A stretch of DNA of 64,000 bases from Pipra filicauda. Its lineage: Eukaryota; Chordata; Aves; Passeriformes; Pipridae. Both the position numbers and the translations under genes were made by a program. The stretch spans positions 6,295,049-6,359,048 of the forward strand of contig NW_024104365.1 of assembly GCF_003945595.2 (NCBI RefSeq), written 5' to 3'. Shown here piece after piece: positions 48,001 through 59,370 of the stretch (positions are counted from its first letter, which is position 1; every line of letters begins with the position of its first letter). The notes under the pieces are model-generated. The model made no database searches, was not told where the DNA came from, and was given only the letters and a program-made list of their open reading frames with translations.

Positions 48001-51000
48001 ACACAAGGTAAATATTTTTCACTGTTCAGTGTTAAATAATTAATTACCTATGTCCAGTCCAAAAGGTTGCATTTCAATTGTGAAAGTAATAAAATAAGGA
48101 AAACTGGCAATAGCTGGAATTAGACACCAGCTCTCAAAGTGTTGAAAAGCAAGCAGCTGTAATCTGTGCATAAATAAAACTAAGAGGTTTGGACAAGATT
48201 CTGATAGTCACACGTGTGGAAATAGGTTGTTTTGTTTTGTTTTTTTTTAATGGAAGTTGATAGGAAAGGCTGCAAAGCATGTTGCTACCTCCAATGCCAT
48301 TAACATGTAGAGTTTGTGCCAGAATGTAGTGCTGGAGCAGCAGCCCCACAATTATAGCTATTGCCCTAAATATTCTGAATGAAAGTGAAGGAACATTTGT
48401 ATGATTATCAGTCTTGTAATGAAGTTAGACTATAGAAGGGCATGAATTCAACAAATACATTGCCTAGCCTTTGTTTTTTTTTCTAATTTACCAATAAAAC
48501 TACAAAAATAGAAAAGGGATATGGTGCTCAAGGACAAAAAAAATTCAGCAAATTCTGTAACTCTTCTGCTATAAGTATTTCTTCAAGACTGTTCCTCACG
48601 CAATTCACTCTGTTGTCAGAAATTATATTATGTCATGGAACAGAAAAACTCAAGATGCAGTGTAAGAAGTGAGAACGACAGGTCAACTTGGAACTTCACG
48701 AAAGCTCTTAGATTAATTTTATTTGTATTTCTTCCACTCCCTTTCAACTTTCAGCCTTTCAAATGCTGTTTGGGGTTTGAAAGTCAAACTGTTTCTGGAT
48801 CCTTCATCCTCACTGGTACTAAAAATTTTTAAATTTAAATTACAGGAAATAATTGCAGAAGCGTCCATTTTTTTCTCAAGATTGTATTGGCTGTGCAATT
48901 ATAACAGCACTTTCTGAGGTTAAAATGCACACCTCCAGAAGTTTTATATTTGCTAAAAAGCTAACTCATATAGGAATTTGAAAAATTAAATCTGGCTCGG
49001 TTCATTTCATAAAAATACTGATGAAGTACTTTGTCTAAAATTATGTAAGATTTTTTCAGAGTATCCAGAAGTAGAAGTTTAACTCCCATACTCCCTGCTT
49101 CACTGTAACTTCTTCTCTTCTAAGCTGTTAAAAAATTCTATTAATAGTAAAGAAAGAAATATTACAAAATAAGGTATTAGCAGCTGTGAAGAGCTCAACT
49201 CAATATCAGCATTTGACCTAACAGAGACTAATTACACCTTATTTGCAATGAACAAGTAAAGTCCAATGAGATTTTACAGATCTTGTCCATGTGCCAGGTG
49301 CTTTATTCACTCTCTCAAAATGCTGGGGAGAATGCTTTGGGGAAGACAGAATAAAAACCAGCTTTTACAACCTGCACTTCGGAGAAGTAAATGGTGTATC
49401 TTGCTCCTTCACCTCTGAAACCACTATTGCATGCCACCGAGACAAGATAATGGATTCAATGAACCACAGATCTGGTTTTCTATGCCTATTTCTATGTGAT
49501 TTATTGTAGCATTTAGGTTTAGAGGAACCTTTTGCCCCATGAACACTGGCCTAAGCTGTACTGCAGTTACTTGAAGGTCAAAGGAGATGTCATCCAACAG
49601 ACTCCATCATTCCCTAACAGCCTAAAATAGAGAAATATAAGTAGCACCTAAGTCATATGCTTCATCCCTGAAAAAATGATGACTTCTACTTAGTGAGACA
49701 GGTAAACTAGAAAATTCACAGTTTGTTAATTAAAAAAAAATCTGAAATTTGCTAAAGCAAGTGAATAAATTTCCATAGTCCTTCAAAAGGCTACGAATTA
49801 TTTGTCCAGCAAATACATCCAATATGGCAAATTGCACCATGTTTATGCATTTAAAACCTTTGCAATTTATTACTTATGTTCTGCTTGTCTTACAAAGAAA
49901 GTCATGTTTCTAGTGTCTCTGTCTTCTTCTTTAATCCACAAAGGACTTATGACAATCTTTTGTCAGTTCTGCAAATCTACTATAAACTCTAGTTGTTATG
50001 CAAAACGAAAGAAGAAACCATTAGAAGTCTGTTAAATTTCACATTTCTTCCATAATTACTAAGATATGAAGAATTAGGGGATATGTGGGACAGAATTTTT
50101 TGCATTACAAATCTTGCCTTTTTTACACATCTGGTTCAAAATCAATGAAATTAGTTTTGAACAAAACTTCAAGGGTAAAATCCATTGTTTTATAGAGTTA
50201 CTTGAACAATAGATAAAAATGTTCATTTCTGTCACTGATATTCTATGAATTAATTGTTTTGAATAAATGGTATAGAATTAGTGAAAACTTTTGCAAACCA
50301 GTAATGCTCAAAAGACAAATGCATATTGCTGACAGATTTGTTTTATCATCATATTTTCAGCAGTTCATGTGTCATTTATGATTGTTTCTGTCACTGTGAA
50401 CGTCTGACGATAGTAAGTGGTAAAATATAATCCTATTAATAATCCTGTGTAATTCTGATCTCTTGCTGAAAATAAGAAGCACCTTGCATCATTAATAAAT
50501 CCTGTAATGGCATCATGTATTCAGTGTGGGGTTCTTGGAGGGAAATGTATATGTAAAAAAATTCTGATCCTTCTTTATCATACAATAGTTTGGATCTTAA
50601 ATGCTAATCAGATATTTTGGCACCTGCTAAATGGTGGACATAGTTATTTAAGAAAAATGCTATAGAATGATAAGACACATCTTAAATACAACTTCACATA
50701 GTGAGCTGTCTTCAGAAATAAGTATAATTCATCAAAACATATTAAAAGAATTAATAGTGACATTTTGCAGAAATGTTTTTGCCACTTAAGAACCTGGGCT
50801 TTTAGTTATACATCTAACATGCCTCTTCTTTATGTTGTCATCATGGACTTCCATCTCTGCCTCAAAACCAGAATTATGATGAACTATCTTATTTTCCTAA
50901 GTGCCTACAGGATTTGAAAACTTAATTTTAGAGACTCAAACAAACAAACAAACAAAAAAACCTAAAACCCCAAAGCCTGTAAATCCGCCATAAATGTATT

Positions 51001-51721
51001 CTAAACTATCAATTGTCTGGTATGTGTAACTAGATTGTGAAGTGGGTTTTAGTTAAAGCGGTATGATCTGACAATTTTCTCAATGAAATTAGTAGAAAAT
51101 CTCCCTAAATACAAAGGACTAGTTCATCTTTCACTGACAGTCACGTTAGTATCCATTACATTAGGCTGACTTTTTAACTAGTAAATAATAGTTTATATAG
51201 AGGTAGGCAAAAATTTATTTGCTCATAGTGTCAGATTCTTATTCTCTTTCATAAACAACTATGTAAGGATAAGAACTGAAACTATCTAGGGTTGCTGTTA
51301 AAAGAATAGCTGACTATTTTTGGAGTTTGTTTTTCACTTCTATTTTTAAATATAAAGTTTCAGAACTTTAAATATAAAGTTGTGATTTGTGTCAGTGATT
51401 AATTCTACAGAAATTTTCCAAGAAATAGGAAACAACTTACAGTATTAATAAAGCTACTTTGAAACATCTCAGCAAAATTTACCACAATGTAGTTAGCACT
51501 GACTACAAACACTCATGATATACCATGTTTACACCAGGTACAAAGGTGGTAGAGCGTGGGGTGTTCATATCCAATTCATTAGAACCATACACTGTCTTTC
51601 ATTTTGCTTGATGTTTTTTTACACTGAAAGAATTTAAAACAGCCCATTGAAGGGATACATGTCTAAAAATTTACCTGTATAAAAGCGTCTTCAAAACACT
51701 TCAAAACCATTTTTTTCATTC

Positions 51722-52784
51722 TGTTAAGATGAGACCATACGGCAAAGTCAATAATACAGATTTTATTTAACAATGGATGTGAGGTGGAGAGATAGAAAGA
51801 AACAGAAAAGAAAGGAGAGAGGAGAGAGAAAGAGAGGGTGAAAGAGAGAGAAAGGGAAAGAGAGGAAAAGAGAGGGAGAGAGAAAGGGAGAGAGAGAAAG
51901 AGAGGAAGGGAGAGAGAGAGAAAGAGACAGACAGAGAAAGGAGAGAGGACTAGAGATCAAGTAGAAGATCATCACTGCCTGTGGATCCCGCAGCATTCCA
52001 TTGATTGTTCTTTGCCCTGGTGTTCTGGGTGGTGTGGGTCCCAAAGTTGCTAAAAACTTTTTGCTGTTTATACATTTTAGCAAACAAAACAAAGGAAGTA
52101 ATGCACTTTGGCTACGCAGTTCTCTTATTCTGTTGGTTAAATGATTCCCTCACTTCTAATGCTATTCATCCACATACTCAGTCTTTTTCTTCTGTTGAGT
52201 CAGTGGGTTTCTTGGGTCAGTGGGCTGTGATTTTGTGGTCACAATCTCCCCCTGCCAGAATTATCTTTTGCCCAGTTGGAGCTGATTTCAGCACAGTTGC
52301 TGAGTAGGCTTTCCTTGTTGCCCATAAATTCTGTAATTTTTGTGTTTATTGTCAGTAATACATTTTTCTCCCCCAGCTTTGTTAACCTCCTTCTCAGTCT
52401 GAGACAACACTTGGACAACAGTACCCCCCTTATCTTATCTCAAAGTTCTGATGGGTTGGCTTAACTTAAATTCCAGGTATCCACAAAGGCATATTTGGTG
52501 GGCTTTGATCGTCACTGGTGAATGCCATGTGCCCCTTAATTTGGGGTGATCTTTCTTTGACCAGCGATATGCATATGAGCAGTTGCTTTTTTATACATTT
52601 TGCCACAGTGGTAATTTTTTTCTGCATGCATCACCCAGGATGTGCTAGCTGGATCTTGCCTCCACCAGATCTGGAGGTAGCACCATCTTGCTGTTATTCT
52701 GTGCTTACCTCACAACAATGTCTTTCTGTGGTCTTAACAGTGTTCCTTAGAATGCCAATTTTCATTCACAAAGTTATTTTATAA
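51722..52784 (-). mobile_element. ERV LTR (family 1), longer copy
   Basis: Begins TGTTAAGATGAGACC, has TTTATTTAAC (minus AATAAA at 51762-51767), a long purine tract, then ATCACTGCCTGTGGATCCCGC (51970-51990), in the order seen in the LTRs at 2723 and 12178. The right end is placed by CCTTAGAATGCCAATTTTCATT, matching TCTTAGAATGCATAAATCATT near the right end of the copy at 2723. It is longer than that copy because of sequence between these anchors, part of which I cannot align. No clear target duplication. Boundaries are approximate. Confidence 0.6.
51781..51949. repeat. Polypurine (GA)n expansion
   Basis: About 170 bp of almost only G and A on the plus strand, built of GAGA, GAAA and GGGA units. 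It sits where the related LTRs at 2723 and 12178 have a short purine-rich segment. Confidence 0.93.
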
Positions 52785-53867
52785 CTCCTTTCTGAATTTA
52801 CTCTCAGTTGCTAAAAGACATTCAAATAAGCAATCACCTCTTGGAGCAATTCAATAAATACAACCAGCTTTTAATAGTGTTTATAGACATATGTTAGTTT
52901 CTTGGATATCTATTTCTTTCCCTAAAATATTTTTCTTTGAATACTTTATAGAGACTGTGCATCATCAAGAAAAATAAACATAAACTTTTAAAATACTCTT
53001 TTCTCTGGGAGTAATTTGATATTGACTTTGCCTACACGCCTTTGCTATGTAAAAAAAAGAAAGAAATCTTGCTTACTCTAACTTCATCAGAACTAATAAT
53101 CAAAACACGTGCAAATACAGAATTTATAGGCGGAGTTGGCAGCAAATTTTTATTTACTCATATTATATAATATAGTTAGAAATTAGAACTCTTTTTCAAT
53201 AAATATGTTAATTTTAATAAAAATATTTATTTACTAATTCAGAAATAGATCATTATTATTAGAGAAATTTTTTATAAAGGTTTTTTATTTGTAATATATT
53301 CTAATTACACTTTTTACTCTAAATCATGATTACTTGGATATTCAGATAACTCTTTGCTGAACTGTAATGATTTCAAAATTAGGGTTAATTTAAGATATTT
53401 TTTCATATTATCTCCTTCTCACAGTCCTTTGTTACACCATTTCTTTGTATTTTATACAATAGATAAATCCTTTTATGACAGGTTCATGAACAGAAATATA
53501 AATTCTGTATAACATTTGAAAACCTAAAGAGCCTGGTAATTTCTCAGTCGCATATGGGAGGAATTGTAAATGTACTGTCAAACTAGACAGTGTTAAATTC
53601 CTGGGAGTTATGGGAAAGAGATTTTTCAAATTGCTTTAAAATCTGTACCTGAATTAAAGGTTCATTTATATATTTCATGCAGTGATTGCCTACAGGTATG
53701 CACTGTAAAACCCCAGTCCTGAAATTTAACTGAGAGTATTGCTTTTATATTTAAGACTCCAAGAGTTTGCCCACCAAACTTTTGCAGAGCCTTTGGTACT
53801 TAATACCTTGAGACAGCCTGAAGAAAGAAATGCTCCATACATTTTCCCAGGAGAGACTTTTAATTTT
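52785..53867. other. Unassigned AT-rich sequence
   Basis: About 1.1 kb, no gene or repeat family seen. Confidence 0.5.
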
Positions 53868-54420
53868 AGGAGGAAATAAGGATTTTGGCAAAGGATTAAA
53901 AGGGGTAACATACAACAAGGCAAAATATTCTACAAAGCACCCACCCACCACACGCCAACGCACAGAAAAAAACTTAGCAGAATCCAACCCACTCATTTTA
54001 AGTTACCCAAAAGATATTAAGAAAAGAGTAAAAAAAGAAAGAGAGATTAAAAGAGTAAAGAAAGAAAGATATTAAGAGAAGAAACAGGAATGAATAGCAC
54101 CACCAAAGAATCCTATGGCCATCCGGCTCCACGAGGCAGAGAGCAGGTCCCAAGAGAAAAGGCAAGATGGAACCCAAGTGCTTCTGTATTTGTGTACTTT
54201 GGCTCTGCGGCCTTCCTTCACAGGTGGGACATCTGCCACTGACCACTCAGTGCCTCCCAGGCTGGAGGGAGGGGTGGTGTAGCCAGTCAAAGGGTGAGTT
54301 AGGGGTTCCATGGTGAGTGGTGTGAGCAGGCTACCAGGTGGCTCTTTTGATGTACAGCTGCTCCCTGTGAGCTCCGAGGCTGCCATAAGGCTGCACGACA
54401 TGAGTTCTGGGAATTTCCAC
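53868..54420. other. LTR-like block, not assigned
   Basis: A composition pattern like the family 1 LTRs: an A/G-rich segment (54005-54090), then GCACCACC and a GC-rich 300-bp part with GGCTGGAGGGAGGGG. This differs sharply from the AT-rich flanks. I cannot find TG...CA ends or a target duplication. A 180-codon minus-strand frame (54072-54614) crosses the GC-rich part but shows no known domain and low-complexity Ser/Thr/Pro content. A decayed ERV LTR or an unknown repeat are both possible. Confidence 0.35.
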
Positions 54421-55639
54421 ACACACACCAGTTGGTTCTGAATCAATAATAAGATATCACTTTTACTCATCCAGTGTAGAACACGCATTTGCCTTTGTGT
54501 TTGGCAACTGCATCCTAAGTTCTGTATTAACTTCATTGGACTGAGAATCAGAGGATACTGCAATAAGGAAATGTTCAGGCAGAACATGGGTAACAAATAC
54601 TCCATCTTTGTCAACTACCTCAGTGCAACTGAAATTAATTTATTACAGCTGTGAATGTCATCTGAGGTTTTGGTTTTAATCAGTGTTAACTGACATTGAA
54701 GTGGGACCCAGCTAATTACTATGCATTTGAATTTCAAGAATATTGTCTGCTCTTTCAATGTCTCCTTTTTACTATGCTTACTTATCCTTTTTTGTTACTA
54801 TTTTGGAGTGGGCTGTGGAGGGGAAAAATTATCTTTTTCCCTCCTATCAATTTGCATCATAATTAAACTGGTTCAGGATTTTATTATTTTCATTTTTCAA
54901 GGCCATCAGAACACTTGCATCTCTTGTAAATTTTAGTTGTAATGGAAAAAACTTTCCAACAGGTTTTTCACGACTGAAAAACATGTTCAATGTGTCCCCC
55001 CTCTTACTAATCCATGCAAACCACAATTATTCCCTAATATATATATGGTTTTATTTTTTTAAGTTATTGTTAGCCATTTTATTTCTTTTTGGAGCCTACG
55101 TCCTTTCACATCAATCCACTAAAAATTGCTTAGAAAGAAGGTGAATAATGATGAAAAAAAGTCATGTTTCTAACTCTGACACACGAGAAACTTAACATTT
55201 GGTGATTTGGGTTGGGTTCTTGCCTGTTGCTTGCTTTATCTTTTGAGAACTAAAAACTCTGTAGTTTGCTTTTCATATGAGCTTCCAATCTATTTTGGAG
55301 TCAAAGAATATGCTGCTTCTACCAATTCAGAATTTTGCTGATTTCCAGACTGAACGTGCACATTACATATTTGCTGTTTTTCCAGCTGTTGTGTTGTACT
55401 ATTCTTATGTATGCACTATATACACAAAGGTTAAAACAATTGTTTGCACCTTGTTCAAATGGCTTGCATTTTAAGTATTCTGTGAAGAAAGATTTTCTTC
55501 ACAAAACTCTTGTCAATGCTTGCATAGTGTTCAAGATTATCAGAGGAAGATTCATTAAACATGTTGCAGAAAACAAATGTCAAAAAAGCGCAATAAATCT
55601 AGGAATTTGTCATGATGCTAGGACTCGGGAACGGAGGGA
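54421..55639. other. Unassigned AT-rich sequence
   Basis: About 1.2 kb, no gene or repeat family recognised. Confidence 0.5.
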
Positions 55640-56817
55640 GCTCCCTGTGAAGATGGATGAGAGAGAGCAGTGGATATTGTCTACCTCAACTTCAGCAAGG
55701 CCTTTAACACTGCCCCTCACAACATCCTCATAGGTAAATCCAGGAAGTGTGGACTGGATGAGTAGAAACTGAGTTGGATTAAGAACTGAGTGAACAACAG
55801 ATCCCGGAGGGTTGTAATAAATGGCACAGGGTCTAGCTGGAGGCCCGTACTAGTGTCCCAAAAGGTTTAACACTGGGCCCACTATTGTTTAACTTATTCA
55901 TTAGTGACTTGGGCAAAGGGACAGAGGCCTGCTCAGTGAGGTCACTGGTGATACAAAGCTGAGTGGAATGTCTGATACCCAGAGTGCTGTGCAGCCCTTC
56001 AGAAGGACCTCGACAGGATGGAGATGTAGAGAGGAATAGTCTGAAATTCAGCAAAGGCAAGTGCAGGGTCCTGCACCTGGAGAGGAATAACTCCGGGCAC
56101 CAGCACAGGCTGGGGGCTGACCTGCTGGAAAGCAGCTCTGCAGAGAAGGGCCTGGGGATACTTGTGGACAAGAAGCTGTCCAAGAGCTAGCAGTGAGTCC
56201 TTGTGGCCAAGGAGGCCAATGGCATCCTGAGGTGCATTAGGAATGGCATTGTCAGTATGTCAAGGGAGGTGATCCTGCCTCTCTGCTCAGACCTGATGAG
56301 GCTGTATCTGGAGTGCTGTTACAGATCTGGGCTCCTCAGTACCAGAGAGACATGGAACTTCTGAAGGGAGTCCAGCAGATGATGACAAAGATGGCTAGGG
56401 GACTGGAACATCCCTCTTACAAGGAGGCTCATAAGAGAGCCCCAGCGGGGAATTGGCCTGTTCAAGCTTGAGAAGAGATGACTGAGAAGGGACCTCATCA
56501 ACATGTACAAGTATCTGAAGGGAGGGTGTCAAGAGGCCAGACTCTTCTTGGGTTTGCTGAGCAATAGGACAAGAGGCAATGGGCAGAAACTGATGCACAG
56601 GAAGTTACACTTGAATATGAGGAAGAATTTCTTTACTGTGCACTAGAACATACTGCCCAGAAAGGTTGTGGAGTCTCCTTCACTGGAGATATTCCAGAAC
56701 TCTCTGAATGCAATCCTATGCAATGTGCTCTAGGATGACCTTCCTTGAGCAGGGAGGTTGACCCTACTTGATCGGTCCTTCCAACCTTCCCCATTCTCCG
56801 ATTGTGTTATTTTGTGA
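55640..56817 (+). mobile_element. CR1 LINE, 3' third with RT remnant
   Basis: The plus strand encodes RT motif A as DIVYLNFSKAFNTAPHNILI (55673 on). The usual catalytic Asp in LDFSKAFD is Asn, so the enzyme would be dead even without the stops that follow. Further on come GPLLFNLFISDLGK, GDTKLS (degraded ADD), the conserved CTGCACCTGGAGAGGAATAA, GTGAGGTGATCCTGCC-like and CGGAACATC-type RT C-terminal region, and the 3' UTR with CACTAGAACATACTGCCCAG and CTTCCAACCTTCCCCATTCT. It ends near 56817. Strand is plus. About 1.2 kb, 5'-truncated. Confidence 0.93.
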
Positions 56818-57045
56818 GATAGGGTATCAGGGCAGGACCTGGTCAGCCAGAGCTCATTCTATGGCCCCCAGTCAGAGAGTAGGGACAGAGTGAGGGGCAT
56901 TCAGGGACAGCCCCAATCCATGTTATCAGACACGTCCCAGGGACTGGGATAGGCCAAGGGCAGTGGGACCCATGGCTGGACAGGGCAGGGCTGTGAAGAG
57001 GAACATCCTATGGCATCAGTGGGGCAGGCACTGGTGGTCTTACAG
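56818..57045. other. GC-rich 228-bp block of unknown origin
   Basis: Directly after the CR1 3' end the sequence is rich in GGGACAG, CAGGG and CCCAGGGACTGGG phrases for about 230 bp, then falls back to AT-rich DNA at ~57046. It is not CR1 3' tail and has no open frame of note. It could be flanking target DNA, a transduced segment or an unknown repeat. Confidence 0.5.
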
Positions 57046-57203
57046 GTACTACAAATATGGAATTCCATTCTTAAAAATAGCTAAACTAATAAACAAATAA
57101 TAAAAAATGTAATAATGTTTTGCTTTTTGTATGACCATATAGTTATGATCCGTAAAAGACTTAAGTCCCAAACTGATCAAAGTTGAGGTACCAAGGTATC
57201 CCA

Positions 57204-57275
57204 CGTATACCTTATATATACCTCATATATACCATATAGATACATATATATATATACACACCTCATATACATGTA
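57204..57275. repeat. TATACC / TA-rich imperfect repeat
   Basis: Repeated GTATACC, TATATACC, TCATATATACC and a (TA)n run form an imperfect tandem cluster. Confidence 0.75.
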
Positions 57276-59226
57276 ACTTATAACTGTAAGAGTCCACTGA
57301 TCAACAGCCACTGCATATGTAATATAGAGGAATGAGCCACCTAAAACAAACTGGTGAATCTGACAGATAATTTTAAATGTAGTTTCAAAGTTTTTTCTTT
57401 TTTTAAGAAAAAAGAAGTAAACCCACAGTTATAAAGCAGCTTATATTTCTTCCTTAAAAGTAGTTTAATTGTCCAGAGCCTCATGGGTTCCTCAGTTAAC
57501 TTAAAAACCTAAGACATATGCTTGGAAATAGCTTGGGAACTTTGCTAGCTACATAATGTACAGGAAGTGTACTGAATGCATTAATTCCTCAGTTATTTGA
57601 CATTTCAATATGCTTTAATTTATTTATTTTTGATCTATATTTTATTTTGTGATTTTTGGCACACTAAGTCTTAGAGCTCTTCCAAGTATATACTTGATTG
57701 ACCTAAATTCTCTTTTTTTGGGTCATTTGCTGTTTCTGCACAACCTTGAAGACTAAAGGATAGGATGAAATAGAATAATCAAAGCATTATTAAAAATACT
57801 CCTGAGAATTTCATGTCTTTAATTTACAGACTGCAAATGTTACTGTGAGGAAGTGTTTGATACATTTGATGCTTGTTAGTTTGCATAACAGAACACAGAA
57901 ATGACTTCATAGGCAGAGTAAAAGGTAAGACTCTACAGTACTTTCTATTTAATTGAATTTAAAAAGGAGTTATAAGAACTTTCTGCAGAAGTGTAGCATT
58001 TTGAACAAAACTGAGAAAAAAAAAACCAGCTAGATTCTTCGGTATTCTGTTTCTTTAATAAAAATATCCTAGCAGTAAGAATCAGACCCATTAATATTTC
58101 CAGACTTTTAGAACTTCATAAAACATCTAAAACCTGTCTAAAACATAATAAAGACCTTATATTTACATTGTAGAACATTCCAATATTTTTGTTCTTATAA
58201 TCTTGCCTTATGATTGTTTCTATCAACAACTCTACAGATTTTTAAACTAATCTAGAGTTTCCAGATCTAACAGAAAAGTGACCAAAGAAATCTTTTCCTA
58301 AGTTGAATCCTAAAAATCTGAATACTGGAAGGCAAATTATTTAATCAATTTTCACAGAAGAATTCAGTAGTAGAATGAACTCTACTTCCAGTATCCACCA
58401 AAAGCTAGGGTGTTTTAAAGCTGGGTTACAAAATCATCTCTTTAGTCATAGTGGTTAACCTTGCATCACTACTTATTAGTAGATTTCCTACTTTCTGCAA
58501 AAGACTCTCAAATATTACATGTTATTTCATATTCATCAAGCCACTTTCCATTCTGCAGAAGCTCTTCCATTTTTAAATAAACTCCATGAATCAGGAGGGA
58601 ATGAAAAGTCAGTTTTACAGGTGATATTTCTGATTCTCCTTCATAGTTTGCTGGTCATTGTTGCTACTATACACAAAGCAAGGTACTTTCAAGGGATTTG
58701 AATAGCAACCAGTTAAAGAGTACTTGAATAGTGGATACCACATATAGGTTCCATTTATTTTATAGCTTCTTTTGAAATCACTATTCATAAATAAAGCACT
58801 TGAGTAGGGTTTAGGGGAAGAATTTTTGCATTCTGATACAATCTTTTATTAAAAAAAAATTATTTTTCTTAAAAGCCTAATTTCAGAATTTTTTTTCTCT
58901 TGAAGTTTTACACTTTCTGCCAACTCAGACCTTGTGTGACTTGCTAAGGAAGTCTGACTGGAGTAAAGGCTCACAGACTTCGGTTTTATAAACCCTCAAG
59001 TTTCTAAGCGACAAGAGTAGGTGGTATATTCTTGAAAGTAAAAAGGGAGGACAAGTGAGAAATAGACTGATTCACTATCTCATAAGTATTATTTCCCTTC
59101 TCACAATACTCCTATATTTTGAAGAAGTCCCTGAGTGACCTTCAAGTACACATTCTATTCTCCCTCATTCCATGTGATAGGCTCGAAATCATGTTCCCTG
59201 AGGCAGTTGTTGGCCAATGCTCCATT

Positions 59227-59370
59227 AAAAACAAACAAACAAACAAACCAAACCAAACCAAAAAAACAATAACAACAAAAAAAACCAAAACCAAAACCAA
59301 ACAAACAAACAAACAAACAAACAAAAAAAACCAAAACCAAACAAAAAAATCCCAAACACCCAAAACTCCC
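59227..59370. repeat. (CAAA)n / (CCAAAA)n tract
   Basis: About 145 bp of A and C only apart from single T's: CAAA runs, CCAAA units, then CCAAAA units, then a second CAAA run. Open frames across it (Lys/Thr/Asn or Phe/Cys/Leu rich) are not genes. Confidence 0.95.

Larger units (their letters stand above)
41991..51721. other. Long unassigned AT-rich stretch
   Basis: Nearly 10 kb without a recognisable mobile element, RNA gene or coding exon, the longest such stretch in the window. It contains a poly-T tract (45025-45048), short runs of GGAA (47970-47998), CAAA (44548-44565, 50937-50952), and one GC-rich hairpin (44941-44965). The absence of repeats over such a length suggests old or constrained sequence, but conservation cannot be judged from one genome. 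Confidence 0.5.

Noticed and set aside
51763..52092. Ser/Leu/Pro-rich minus-strand frame and Arg/Glu-rich plus-strand frame
   Set aside because: Both are translations of the (GA)n polypurine tract.
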